A DNA stretch of 64,000 nt from Phallusia mammillata (GCA_003260075.1 QLIY01000033.1:124322-188321), one strand, 5' to 3'; counted from the first letter of the stretch, positions 43,633-62,077 are shown. Numbers and translations: made by a program. The notes: generated by a model from the letters alone, not told the origin.

Positions 43633-43778
43633 TTAATGGTGAAAATAACGGCCCAAATAGACGTAAAAAGCGATGTGGCCTTCATATCACTGATGATGGC
43701 ATGAGCATTTGCCGAAAAGTTTGAACAATAAAGCATGTCGCTTTTTACGTCTATTTGGGCCGTTATTTTCACCATTAA
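43633..43778. repeat. Fold-back (palindromic) element
   Basis: Arms of about 43 bp: TTAATGGTGAAAATAACG...AGCGATG on the left and its nearly perfect complement on the right, separated by about 60 bp. It could form a hairpin and is probably a small fold-back or MITE-type element; no flanking duplication is separable because the arms reach the ends. Confidence 0.8.
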
Positions 43779-44057
43779 ACTTATGAACAGATCCGTATAT
43801 AGTGTTCTAAAATACTGATGGTATTACATTTGCTTGGGATAAAGCTACAAAATACTGTTTTAAGTTAAAGTACAAAGAAATAAGCACTATTAAAAAAACA
43901 TGTTTCAAACACTTTCGATCACATATCACGAGTTATTTCACTCCATATCTTGTGCTGATTGTTAAGTAAACTTGGTATGTACCACTGGTAAACATTTGAT
44001 GTGATCTGTTTGTTTTTCAGTGTTTATCATAGGTTGGTCTGACAAGCTGCCTGTAGT

Positions 44058-47000
44058 ATGGATTTGTATTTGGAATGGATAAAGTTTTATGAATGGACGT
44101 TGGAGTTTGCTGATCCTCGGGTGGCGGATTGGCCACTTATATATTCTCCTTTCCCAACTATTGCAATTGTTGCCTTGTACTTTCTTGTCATTTTCTATAT
44201 TGGTCCCAAGTTTATGAAAAACCGGTAAAATATTATACATTGTTTATACCTTTTTTACTGTGCAGACATGCAAATTGTAAATTAGTTTAACTGGTCAGAA
44301 TTGCATAGAATAACTATATATAGTTTACCTCTATCTGCATAGTTTTTGCTTTACTGCTTCATATATACCATTTTTTATGACTGAAAACATGCACTATTAT
44401 ATTGAATGCGCGGGCCAGGAAGTAGTGATATTGCATAGGTGGGTCTTGCTTTCTCAAACATTAACCTTGAACAGGTTTGCTTGGAATAACAATCAGGCTA
44501 TAGGTTGCCCACCCTTGATAGGTATAATGTGTCATAATAGTGTATTCAGCGGTTCTTAACCTTTTTTTGTCCATGCCCCCCTAAGAGGTTTGTCTGGCAC
44601 TTCACGCCCCCCTGAAACAGGCAAAAAACGGCTGTTTCTTCTAACACTTGCCGCAATAGAACTACAAGAAGTCTCTCATGCCTATGTTGTAAACCAGGGG
44701 TCACCAAATTGCAGCGGGGGTCATAAGTGTCATAAGTAGGGCAAATATTTTTTGACTTGTCAAAAAAAGTCAAAAATTTGTCAAAATTTTTAGAATAGGT
44801 AAAAAATTGTCAAAATTGTTTACAAAGTCAAATTTTTTTACAAAGTTAAAATTGTTCACAAACTGCATTGTGGTGTTGTAGAGGTTGCACTGCCAGCAAA
44901 CTATTTGTTTTACACCTTGTAGCCTACTTTATACTGTTGTAATTGGCCCATTGCCCCAATTATTGCGAATCATAAACCATCAAGTGAGTAAAACAATTAG
45001 GTTGATATGGCGTGATGCTCAACACACCTCAAAACGTGCAAAATTTTGGTAGGTCCCAAGTCATTTTACGGCAGCTGCAGGTTAGGTGCAGCTCTTGCTT
45101 CGGTTTTGCTTTAGATACTTCATGTATCTTTCGTTTATACAAATGTATTGAATAATTTTCGTTGTGTCTTAGCTGCAGTTTTTTGGCAGTGATTTTTAAT
45201 TAGCTCATTCCCTTTTCAGAATAGGTTAGGTCTATGTTCAGATTTTTGCCCTTCTGTTAGACTTTTGCACATTCTTTCGCTCTAGTTAGATTAGCCTAGC
45301 CATATTTTAACTTTTTGAACGATAATGCGTTATTTAACTACTTGAATTCTTCATAGCTCAAAATTTTGTCAAAAAAAAGTTTTTTGAGGTCAAAATTTTT
45401 AATTTGTAGGTCAAAATTTTTAATTTGTAGGTCAAAATTTTTCGTTTTTTAGGTCAAAAAATAATTGCCCTAGTCATAAGGTATTGCATCATAATATTCG
45501 CTTCTTTTTAAATACCGTTTGTTGTTTGCTCTCAAACAAAGCACAACATTTGCAAAATAAATTTTTGGGGGGACGTAAGTCTTAAGTTGAATAAATTTGC
45601 AGTTTGGCCCCACGCCCCCCTTGGAAATGTCTTGCGCCCCCCTGGTTAAGAACCACTGGTGTAATTGGATCTCAATAATCCAAATTTATACAAAAAAAAC
45701 ATGAGTAAAATAAATTGAATGTAAACTGGGATTTATTTCATCTGATTTAATTGTGCAAAGTACCTTTGAAAAACATTACCATTATATAATTAAAATAAAT
45801 CTGTTTTGTTGCTTTGTTTTCCTGTTTAGGTCTCCAGTTGACTTTGGCCTTTTCTTGCCAGCCTACAACTTTGCACTTGTTGCGTTAAACTACTATATTG
45901 TGCAGCAAGCACTTACTGGTAGTTACAATGCTGGATACAGTTATGTGTGTACACCTCTTCGAAAAGACTCATATGATCCGAATGAAATGAAGGTAATAAA
46001 TGAATATTAAACTTGTGTGTTGTATTATACTTCTGTGTTAATGACCAAAATAGTTGCATAATAACAACTTTTGTGTGAAATAAGTTTAAACATGCCACAG
46101 ACCAAAACAGCTGTGTTGTGTATGCCATTTTTTTCACTGTATTACAGGTTGCTAATGCTATATGGTGGTACTACTGTTCCAAAATTATTGAGCTTCTTGA
46201 CACTGTTCTTTTCGTGCTTCGGAAAAACACTCGGCAACTAACATTCTTGCACGTCTATCACCATTCCACAATGCCTCTGTTATGGTGGATTGGTGCAAAA
46301 TGGGTCCCTGGAGGACAATGTAAGGAGAAAACTCTGTTCTATATTGGTTTAATATTATAATCATTGCCAGCTGTCTGTGATGAATAGAACACCAAATAAT
46401 GCCAACTATAATGTTGTTTGGATAGTTGTGTTATTTTAACATGGACAAGCAACTTTATCTATAACTCTGTGATTTTTAAACTTTTAAACCACCATACATT
46501 TTTTTATTATATTACAAAATTTTGTTTGTCCTTTCCTGAAAAAACTCTTTAAAAATAGTTTCTGACAAATCTGTTTTTGTTCTTCTTAGCATTTGTTGGT
46601 GTCATGCTAAACTCCAGTGTCCATGTGGTAATGTATTCATACTATGGATTGGCTGCTCTGGGTCCAAAAGTTCAAAAATATCTTTGGTGGAAACGATACA
46701 TCACAATGTTACAACTGGTATGTTTTCAGTTTATTTCATCATGATGTAGAACTCACTTAAAGCTATGCTTATGTAGTTATCAAATGTGAAATAATTACAA
46801 AAATGATGGTCAATTATTTACTAAAACTCAAGGTCAAACGTTTTAAATCTTCATAGTTTTTATGCTCATTTGGTTTCTTACCTTTGGAGTATACATTTTG
46901 ATTCTCATTTTGACTTTCATTTCTGTAAATTATAAACAGTAAATTTCATCTGTTATTTGAGTACTTTTGGCATGAAATGTTCAAATTGGATAAAAAACAC

Positions 47001-47704
47001 TTAAAATTATATTCCGCTTTGTGCCTAAATTGACTTTCATAAAGTTTTTGCTTCAAAACTTACCAACAGTATCAATGCACTGGTTTCCTGTTCGTGATAT
47101 TGTTGAGCAGAAACTTCCTGTGAAAATCATCGACTTCCCATTGTCTGCTTCTTTGGCTATGAAACTACATACACTTTCGTTCAATATAACTGGACAGTAG
47201 TCCTATTTTAAACTACTGTACCTAAAGATTAGGTTTTTTTTTACCCAAACAAGACCACATTGTAACCCTGATTTTTTTAGCATAATTATTTCTTTGATGT
47301 AAGTATCCTGTTATATGTGTAATTTTTTAATGCAGCACAGTTCACATGCTTTTACACATTTCTAAATTTAACTTTTTTATTTTTTTCAGTCTCAGTTTTG
47401 TGTAGCAATATACCATACCTCAATGTCCCTCTATGTCAAATGCCCCTCGCCAGTGTGGATGCATTGGGCACTGATTGCATATGCTATTTCCTTGATCGTA
47501 CTATTTGGCAACTTCTACATGAAAGCCTACATAAAAAGGAGCAAAAAACCTGACATGAAAAAGTCAAATGAACTAAAGGTAAATGGAGATTCTCGCAAGT
47601 TGTCATGGAGCAACATTGTAGAACAAGAGATGGAAAATGATGAATCATCACTAAGAAAGCGCACAAAAAATGGAAAAGTGATTTCTAATGGCAATACACC
47701 ATGA
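44058..47704 (+). CDS. ELOVL4: ELOVL4-like very-long-chain fatty acid elongase
   Basis: Condenses malonyl-CoA with acyl-CoA in the endoplasmic reticulum, the first step of fatty acid elongation. Exons 44058-44224, 45830-45992, 46148-46319, 46590-46717 and 47390-47704 close in frame to 314 residues. The catalytic histidine box HVYHH lies at about residues 145-149. ELOVL4-type blocks include [82 protein letters not shown] and [12 protein letters not shown], with several membrane helices. The tail ends SNGNTP and lacks the dilysine ER-retrieval signal of vertebrate ELOVL4. The start exon has an acceptor at 44020 followed by 37 nt of 5' untranslated sequence, so an upstream exon or trans-spliced leader is expected. 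Intron 1 holds nested MITEs. AATAAA is at 47818-47823. Confidence 0.95.
44547..45658 (+). mobile_element. hAT-like MITE (CAGCGGTTCTTAACC), host of a nested element
   Basis: About 1112 bp with ends CAGCGGTTCTTAACC and GGTTAAGAACCACTG. Flanks agtgtatt and gtgtaatt match apart from a one-base shift. Arms are rich in cgcccccct/ggggggcgc. Without the nested 736-bp element and its duplication this would be a MITE of about 370 bp, so the insertion order can be read. Located in ELOVL4-like intron 1. Confidence 0.78.
44737..45472 (+). mobile_element. Nested hAT-like MITE (TAGGGCAAATATTTTTTGAC)
   Basis: A 736-bp element inserted in the MITE above. Ends TAGGGCAAATATTTTTTGAC and GTCAAAAAATAATTGCCCTA are near-perfect complements, and identical octamers gtcataag flank it (44729-44736 and 45473-45480). 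A third gtcataag lies at 44720-44727. Near each end are tandem copies of a ggtcaaaattttt unit. Confidence 0.85.
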
Positions 47705-47817
47705 GAAAAGTTGGCTTACACCAATGTAAATATAGGCGGTTTTGATGGCCATAAAACTATACATTACTTAGAATTGCACTAAAATATACTGTAACAAGTG
47801 TTTCGTACACATTATGT

Positions 47818-47823
47818 AATAAA
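47818..47823 (+). terminator. ELOVL4-like polyadenylation signal
   Basis: Exact AATAAA 114 bp after the stop codon on the same strand. Confidence 0.65.
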
Positions 47824-48594
47824 TTATCATTGTTTAACAAAAAACAAAATGAAGCATTTTCTGATGAATATTATATATCGTTGATGTGATATTTCTTTTT
47901 AGGGTTTGCAGTGTTTTAGCTTGTTATCTAGTTTTCATTTTTATCATGCTGATGTAAATGAAAACATTTTGTAGTTGTAAGTTTGCCCCTTTTTGCAGCT
48001 GGCTGTGGCACAACTTTTTTCCTAAACGTTTAAATTTAACTTAAAAAGTGCACATCTGTCAACACAATTTGCAACAACCATATGCGCTACTCGTTTTTAA
48101 CACAACTTTAAGGTACTGATTTGTCAACATTTTATCTTTGATTCTTCACTTAAGTGCTTTTACGGTGAAATAAAAGCCGTATTTGTGTGAGCAGTTGCAC
48201 ACTGCTAGTTAGGTCACTGTGTCAAAATTTTCTACTTACAAAATTAGGTGACTTTGTTTTTGGCTATGAAAAATATTGTTGTTTGTTACACTCACCTTTT
48301 TACTAACGGCATGTATTTTTTTGTACTGATGCAAATAAATAGTTTTAACCAGAATCTCTGTGTTGAAGTTTTCTTTAGTTCCTTAAAAGCATTTTGAAAC
48401 CAAGAGTTATATGGAAAGGGGACACATTTTGATTTTACTCGATTAGTTTGTTTTGTTTTTTTCTTCGCTGCAGTTTGTCCACCTGCTTTTGCTATGAAAT
48501 GTTGATGGATTGGGATGAAACTTTTACATATTGTCATGTAGATGTGTTATCCGTTTTGTTTGACTTGATGACCCCAGTATTTAACCCACTAGCC

Positions 48595-48859
48595 CAGTGG
48601 TTCTCCAACCGACCCCCCCCGGGGGGGCAGAGGTGTAGCCTCACCAAAAACACCCACTAAAAATCAGTGAGTCATTTTCTTTTAATGGTATTTCTATTCG
48701 ATTTGTTTAAATCCAAAATTAATAACGAATTTCAACAAGAGTTTGCCATTCAATTTTTTTGCAGGGGGGCACAGAACTTACATTGTTATTTAAAGGGACA
48801 CATGAGGCCCAAAATATACTTTAAGGGGGGCACAGTTCATGAAAGTTTGAGAACCACTG
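48595..48859 (+). mobile_element. hAT-like MITE (CAGTGGTTCTCCAACC)
   Basis: A 265-bp element with ends CAGTGGTTCTCCAACC and GTTTGAGAACCACTG. Directly inside the left end is a C8G7 block. Flanks share only the first four bases (cact), so the duplication is weak. Confidence 0.72.
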
Positions 48860-49465
48860 CACTGTAAAGTGAAAAAAGTTTTTCATATGTCTTGTATGCT
48901 ACTGGGCGTCACAAATTAAAGTAGTTTTTGCAGTCTTAAAGTGGCAAATGAACCTATGTTGCTTGAGTTTGTGATCTACTCGCAGTATATGGTAGCTGTT
49001 TTTGCAGATGGCTCTTCCCCTAAGGCAGTAGTGTCAAAAGGGCGGCCCGCGGCTGTTGTTTCCAATTGTGTTGCGTATGACCTGCCATAGTTTGGATTAG
49101 GTTTTTCGGTTGTGGCGACATCACGGAAAAGCTCTGCATGGAACTTTATTTACCGGTAAAAAGGAAATATACAAGGTGCTGACGCAACATATCCCATAAC
49201 CCTGTCTATTAGGATCAATAATAAGTGGCAACAACCACCTACGTGACGTTTTACGCATCTTAACCACTGCCCTTTTTTAAGCCCGACCTGGAATTTGTGA
49301 TGAAATCCAAATCACAATATCACTACTCACGTTGATTGGTAAAACTGAAAGTAGCAGTAAAAAAAATTCTGTCTAATGTCGTAAAAATGCTACTTGTTAA
49401 ACACTGGGTTAAAATGTCTGTTAAAGCGTATTAGCTGTTTTGTACCAGTGTTGATTATTCTAGTG

Positions 49466-49890
49466 CAGTGTTCCCAACCTATAAGTCTCGCGGCCTGATA
49501 TCTTTACTTGGCGTGATAATGGTTATAGTTCTGTTTGTGACGTCAGAAGTTAGAGCGTTGTCTGGCTGATAATGCTTTGAACCAGCTCTAAAGTTCGGGC
49601 TAAATGGAAATGTTTGGTCGAAAAACAAACGATATTTGTTGGATTTTCCAAACTGGTGGAGTGATTTTCGAAAGCTTTCTTGATTTGAAGACAAAAGTAC
49701 GACCAGAATAGTAAGAATGCAATGCTCCATGGGTCGCAAGAAACCACAAACAAAATTTTGGGATGTATTTGGATCGCGTCCAATTAAGTTGGAAACCACT
49801 GTTCTATGGCATTTGTTAGTAGCGAACGATAAAAATTGGAATTTCAGCTGATAAAAATTGGCCCCCATTAAAAAAGTTTGGACACCCCTG
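49466..49890 (+). mobile_element. Probable hAT-like MITE
   Basis: Begins CAGTGTTCCCAACC and ends AGTTTGGACACCCCTG; the termini are imperfect complements and flanks ttctagtg/tcctaagg match at five of eight positions. It may be chimeric. Its right end is repeated at about 50010-50029 within the duplication listed next. Confidence 0.55.
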
Positions 49891-50060
49891 TCCTAAGGGT
49901 TGCTGCTCAAAATACCTCTAGTACAGTGGTTCTCAATCTTTTCCGGGTCGCGTACCACCTGACAACTTTTTGGGGGGGGGGTAGCTGATAAAAATTGGCC
50001 CCGATTAATAAAGTTTGGACACCCCTGTCCTCAGGGTTGCTGCTCAAAATACCTCTAGTA
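49846..50060. repeat. Direct repeat pair separated by a MITE end plus G10
   Basis: Copies 49846-49922 and 49983-50060 differ at a few bases. The spacer is CAGTGGTTCTCAATC... (a hAT left end) that runs into ten G at 49972-49981 and never reaches its right end. This looks like one allele with a MITE insertion joined to the overlapping allele without it. Confidence 0.85.
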
Positions 50061-50220
50061 GATTGGGACAAAGTTTTACAGGACTGTTGATTGAGTTATT
50101 GTTGTTTGGTATTTGATTAGTTTGGGTGTAGAAACCCACCCATCAGCCTCCTAAAATGGGCGATTTTTTTAACAATGTCAGAATTGAATAAAACTGGGAT
50201 TTTATAACCTTAGTTTGTCT

Positions 50221-50428
50221 TCAGTAATGTAGGACCCAACATAAAAATAGTAAAGGGAGTATCTAGTAACATAATATAGATCCAAAGGTATGCAGTAGCG
50301 AAATGTGGGGGGGGGGGAGATTGGGACAAAGTTTTCTTTCATCAGTAATATAGGACCCAACATAAAAAAAGTAAAGGGAATATCTAGTAACATAATATAG
50401 ATCCAAAGGTATGCAGTAGCGAAATGTG
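50221..50428. repeat. Direct repeat pair linked by poly-G
   Basis: Copies 50221-50307 and 50342-50428 (87 bp) are separated by about ten G and a gattgggacaaagtttt segment that also occurs at 50061-50077. Differences are single bases. Confidence 0.88.
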
Positions 50429-50506
50429 CTAAGCCACCCTTCCAGTCAACATCAACTTATGTTTTAGTTTACTCATTTAGCTTAGGTCTGATTTAACACC
50501 GATTTT

Positions 50507-50543
50507 ATTAGTTTTTTTTTAACTAAATGGCCTTAAATTTAGA

Positions 50544-50597
<54 letters not shown>

Positions 50598-50633
50598 TTA
50601 GTTTTTTTTAACTAAATGGCCTTAAATTTAGAC
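50507..50633. repeat. Short direct repeat pair linked by 52 G
   Basis: The sequence attagtttttttt...aaatttagac occurs before and after a 52-nt G run (50545-50596). Only about 37 bp are repeated. Confidence 0.88.
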
Positions 50634-50977
50634 TGCGGGCAGTACATGTAAAGTTGGGATTTGAAAACTTACTTGCCATTGTTTCATGGTAAAACCTGAG
50701 TAATTTATTAATCTAATCCTGCCAGAGCGACAAATTTATTTATTGATCCTAAACATCAAGATTTATAAAAGTATACTCATACTTTTATCATGCAATACAA
50801 AACAGTAGTTGACATTTCATACTGCAAAGATGTTAATAAACTTGTGGAATGAAAAAATCTTGCATAATACATATGTGGTTCAAACAATAGGCAACTTAAG
50901 TTAATTATGTTGGTGCTTCATTTAGTTGCAGGGAACATTCGATGTTGATGCACTGATAAATTGAATTGTAATGAAGC

Positions 50978-51713
50978 CTAAAGTTCTTCTTTTCGGTCAA
51001 TCTTTAGTAGTTCAACTTCAAAAACCAAGGTTGCTCCTGCTGGAATTTTTGGGGGTGCACCACGATCACCATAACCTTTCAACAACAAAATATTTGCTAT
51101 ATCTCATCAATGTGACATTTAGTATCATACATACCCAAATGTGGAGGAATGACCAGTTTTCTCTTCTCACCAATGCACATGCTATGAACAAAACAAATAG
51201 TTGTAACAAATAATAACATTTGTAAACAAATCATGTCAATAGTAACAACAAAAGCAGAATGAAAATGGTGCAGTTTAGCAGCACTAGATTTGATAAAATA
51301 CCAAAATTTTTTTCAACACAAAATACCAGACTTGGCTCATACTTTAAAAGACCCTGGTCCCATCCTTTGATAACTTGACCTGTTCCAAGTGTAAATTTGA
51401 AAGGATCATTTCTGTCAAGACTGCTGTCAAATTTTGAGCCATCAGATTTCAAAGTGCCCTAAATTGATATGATTTTGGTCAAAACAACTAACATTTTCTT
51501 TTGAGAATCTCTGTATACATCAATGAAAATCACAAGTAAATTATGGCATAACGCAACACTTACTGTATAATGCATTTCCACCATGTCTCCCTTCTTGGTC
51601 ATGATCTTACAATCTTCTTTTGGAATCCTCTTTTTTACGCCGATTTGTAATTTGTCTTCACAAGTCACAAAAGTAAATAAAACGGCAAACGCCAAAATCA
51701 TTAACGAATTCAT
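50978..51713 (-). CDS. FKBP2: FKBP2-type ER peptidyl-prolyl isomerase
   Basis: Catalyses proline cis-trans isomerisation during folding in the endoplasmic reticulum and binds FK506 in known relatives. Four exons on minus (51564-51713, 51343-51458, 51135-51181, 50978-51075) close in frame to 136 residues, close to the 142 of human FKBP2. The start is the ATG at 51713, giving a signal peptide ([18 protein letters not shown]); an upstream in-frame TTG is not needed. The single FKBP domain carries [52 protein letters not shown] and [23 protein letters not shown]. The C-terminus KEEL is an ER-retrieval tetrapeptide variant (vertebrate RTEL). Convergent with the ELOVL4-like gene. Confidence 0.96.
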
Positions 51714-51763
51714 GTCTATTCGCAAACAAATCCAAAACCCACCACTGTTCGTCAGTTTTTCGG

Positions 51764-51961
51764 CTATACTGAAGTCTTAACTGGTGACGTTTTGATTTCA
51801 ATCTGAATGTACGGACAGCCTATCTCTTCGTCACACGTCAATGCCACATTATACCGGCACTTATCCGCGTCGTTGGGATTATTATCTTTGGAAAGATTAA
51901 ATTTGTACACAAAAAAATCAACGGGATTATAAGTAGCAACATTTAAAAACAAAACATGCAA
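51764..51961 (-). CDS. Possible short exon or small ORF upstream of FKBP2
   Basis: A 65-codon frame on the FKBP2 strand, ending 50 bp before its start. The part from NPVDFFVYKF to TSPVKTSV looks coding (mixed composition, three cysteines, CDEEIGCPYIQIEI). It lacks a signal peptide and a confident splice partner. It could be the last exon of a minus-strand gene whose upstream exons I could not find in 52-54 kb, or chance. Confidence 0.25.
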   Translation of the reverse strand: MHVLFLNVATYNPVDFFVYKFNLSKDNNPNDADKCRYNVALTCDEEIGCPYIQIEIKTSPVKTSV

Positions 51962-53580
51962 TAGACCTGTTAAATAGTTGTGACAAATTTGAAATTAGTT
52001 GATCACTTATCACATAACGGGTACCTTATCAGGGCGGATTAAAAAAGTTTCCAGTTAGGGACATTCCCGACATAGTTCAATTGTTGAATCGTAAAGGTGC
52101 TTCCTAACGAGCTGGTTAAATATCATTCCGTTGATATTAACCGATCCATTTTTGACAGCGCAAAGGCAAGTTGAATCACAAGTGCACATATTGGTAAAGA
52201 AAGACACCAAAATCGTCCGGACCAAATGTATGTTGTGTCACTGCGACATTGTCCTTTTTACGAAAACAGTTATCAAGCATCAAGGTAGGCCTACGGTACG
52301 ATGGTAGGCTACCCTCCCTTACCAAAGCATAACAGCGTGCCACAGGCCCACGGTACTGGTGCGCAAACTGAATGGTCATTTTTAGATAGTTATAATCACA
52401 TAAATGCTTCGAAATCACTAAAACTTGTATTTATAGCTGCTTATGTCGAAATGTGAACTTGTACACGAGCTCCCGTGCCGGGTCCCCGCCTGAAAACTGT
52501 AGTTTTAATTGCATGTGACAAATACACATTACATCAGACACTCCATTTTACATTCAATTAAAAAACATACGTTGGGTAAAATTATGCAGTCATTGTCGCT
52601 GCACGAGCATATCGTAGAAAATATATCAACCCTCTACTGTGCAAACGGGCAGGTAGTGAAGTAGCCTAGCTTGTTTAGACACCATCACTCAGCACTTAAG
52701 TACAAATCATTGTAAAATACCGTACTGCCATCCTTACAACAACTTCACAGTGCAAGACTTTTGAACATTTGAATCACGACACTAGATGTACGGCCTATTT
52801 AAAATCAAGCTTCCAGCGAAACTGTTCGATAGAAATATAGACATTAAAACAACGCGTGTGTAGCGGTCATGTTATTATTGCGTACAAAGTTTACATTAAA
52901 GTTTCCATATTCGTGTACAAGAGCGTTTCATACAACAACAGGAAATGTGTTTAACTCGTCACAATAAGCTTTCTAAGATAACATTGCCGTATCGTTCAAA
53001 GCCTAAGAAACTTTGAGTCATTTTGTGCTTCTAGAATGTTCTGGAGGTAAACAAGTGTTCGTTCTTTATGACGCATGTTACCGTTGCTATTTCTGTCGCT
53101 TCCGCTCCGCATTGAGTTGCAAGTAGAACATAGCCGCTCGTACCTGAGAAAAAGCATATAGCAGCTCGGTTAGAGGGCGCTATGACTTTATAATATTGCA
53201 CTTTTGCTATGAAATAAATTCTATAACTTAAAAGTTTCACTGTAAAACCATAAATTTTGCTCCACTATAAATAGCTTGTTTTCAACTTTGTCGTGAGTCT
53301 TCTATTAGTCTATTTTCTTCTATTTTTCTTCCTTTTGGGAATGTGGAAGCTTATTTAATCGTTCGCTTTTTAACATTTTGAAACGAAACGTTTACTCAAG
53401 AATTCAAAGAAAGAAAAGACACTCTGTGCGGCTGTTAATCAGTCAGCTGTTATTGCGAAGTAAAGAACAGATCTACCAAACAATTTGTAATGATCATTAT
53501 AGTTTACACTGTAGCCGCCCTCGACAAGTCATCATCGAGACAGGGGTGGTTGAATTAGTGTACTGTATTGCTGTGGATCA

Positions 53581-53630
<50 letters not shown>

Positions 53631-54012
53631 CCATCTTGTGGTTGCGGTCAAGTGTCTTCAATTAAATTACGATTGGCGGTAAAATGTAATACATCGTAGA
53701 AATACCACATCAAGTCAAATGCTTAATATATTTTATTTGTCACCACATGCCTATGCAGTCTCGTTTTTTAGGGTGGGGCAAAATAGTTGAAAGACTGAAA
53801 GCCACTTTAGAGGTAGTACAAGTCTTCAATTATCGTCACTTTATTTGGTAACTTCAACCTCTTTCCATGACTAGGGTGGTTAGCTATAGATCCCAACTTG
53901 ACTGGTTCCACCAACATAGCCCCACATTACTACCTCTTTTAAAAGTTTGATGCCACTGGACTTTAAGATCTTTGTTGAAAAACATTGTTGTTTAGGTGAC
54001 CTTGTTTTCAGC
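51962..54012. other. Region between FKBP2 and IARS2, no gene seen
   Basis: No supported exon. Frames at 52176-52418 and 53031-53240 (minus) look fortuitous, and 53378-53665 (plus) is partly a translated G run. A 48-nt G run lies at 53581-53628. A pair gaggtagtac...tactacctc (53810-53940) forms a weak inverted repeat just upstream of IARS2. Confidence 0.5.
53581..53628. repeat. 48-nt pure G run
   Basis: Uninterrupted G with no obvious flanking duplication, in intergenic sequence upstream of IARS2. Same character as the other runs listed. Confidence 0.95.
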
Positions 54013-60752
<6,740 letters not shown>

Positions 60753-61287
60753 CGTCATAAAAATGATGTTTTTTGTCATTTTCGTGCATAGTATTTTATT
60801 CGTATATAGTTTCAGTGAAGGTCGGCAACATCGTTTCGCGGTCCGTGAGTGAGTTGTTAAAAGGTCGCTTAAAACACTTAACTATGCTGACTGGGCATAA
60901 TGTGAGTATCATATTGTCAGTTAGTTTTTTGTGTCTGTTGGCCTTTATAGGAAATATTTGGCCACTTTTATACACTCGCAGGTACTTTGTGCCTCTTATA
61001 TCTAGTCTAATGTAAGTGGAACTTCTTATTTCACCCATTAAGCGTTATGTGGACCGAAAGGGTTGCATGCTCCCGATTATTTCCGTAAAAACCGGTCCAC
61101 AAAATGACTTTTGCCTTGAACCGCTCTGCAAAGCTTTCGGCTTTTTCCAGTTTGGAAATTGTATTATATATGTTTTTGAATGTAGTTGACATGCGTCAGA
61201 GCTTTTCACCCGCAAAAGCAGCCTCTGACGACCAATGCCCATAAAATCTGTTTACTATAACAATTGATACAGGAACGTCTTCGTTTC

Positions 61288-61890
61288 TTACGTTTCAAAC
61301 TTTCTGCTCTCTGAAATTTTATGCAATATACAATATGAAGGCAGGATTTTGTTCCAAAGCAAGTTCCAATGACTGACTTGATAAGGAACCTTCCCTGGGC
61401 CGCAAAAGTTTGTTTTGCATGAAAAAAAAAACATTATTTTGCTTTCTTCTGCCTGACGTGTGCGATATGCAGTCACCTGTGTATTCCACCAATTGGTTGC
61501 AAACTTTCCTCTTTCTGTTTTGGTTTGCTTCCAAACATTTTCAGTTTTCACTGCCATTGTAATTACAAAGGCCTCTTGACCTATTTCTGTATTTTCATTC
61601 CAGGTTTCGTCACCAATTTCTTGTGTTTTACCTCGATCATTTAATTAATATATTTTCGACGTCGTGGAAGGACTTTCCAAGTGGGTGTCCAAGCAAACAC
61701 AAAAACCTCTGTAGTTTTTTGTGCGATTAACTTGCGTCTGGATGGTTTTGATGGCGAAGTTTGTGTGCTGGAATTTCTCACTTCAGTTGCATTCATGTCT
61801 GACGAAATCAGAGTGCGACAAAGTTGTCTCTTGACCTCTACTTTTTGCTTCTCCGTCAGTTTGGTTACTGTACGTGCATCAGGGTTGTTC
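61288..61890 (-). pseudogene. Uncharacterised coding-like stretch, possibly a decayed repeat protein
   Basis: Two adjacent open frames on minus. One runs ARTVTKLTEKQKVEVKRQL through SSTQTSPSKPSRRKL. The next runs GDETWNENTEIGQEAF and MAVKTENVWKQTKTERG. The first segment's upstream border resembles 63010-63060 (ggaagcgttaggaggaacaac versus gaaagctttaagaggagcaac), and the second is related to 58.6-58.9 kb. The repetition suggests a transposon-derived or duplicated gene. No domain is recognised. Confidence 0.35.
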
Positions 61891-61944
61891 CTCCTAACGC
61901 TTCCGGAACAGCTATAGTGACTGTCGATTGATTGTGTACGGGGT

Positions 61945-62077
61945 CATAGGCGCCGAGTGGGCGGTGGCGGGGTGGCGCCGCCACCTTGGGTTTGTAAAGC
62001 ACGTTGGCGGCCACCGTGGATATTTTGATTTGTTTGTAGCGGGATAGTAGGAAACATCGTAAAATCTGAAGAAATTT
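61945..62077 (+). repeat. Dispersed repeat, copy of 25500-25632
   Basis: 133 bp nearly identical to 25500-25632 in the same orientation (cataggcgccgagtgggc to ctgaagaaattt). High identity at 36 kb distance implies recent transposition or homogenisation. Confidence 0.85.

Larger units (their letters stand above)
38967..44019. other. Repeat-rich region between GGT and ELOVL4-like genes
   Basis: No gene supported. Overlapping frames on both strands at about 40415-40732 have no introns, domains or partners; the minus one begins with a hydrophobic stretch but I do not trust it. A short frame from 42568 (MATLITGG) ends at a good donor near 42620 and could be an untranslated upstream exon. MITEs and other repeats are listed separately. 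One ambiguous base (n) is at 43151. Confidence 0.45.
47824..50977. other. Intergenic region full of MITEs and poly-G-linked duplications
   Basis: No coding region supported between the convergent ELOVL4-like and FKBP2 genes. It contains hAT-like elements at 48595-48859 and 49466-49890, a partial one near 49030, and three G-linked direct repeat pairs between 49846 and 50633. Confidence 0.5.
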
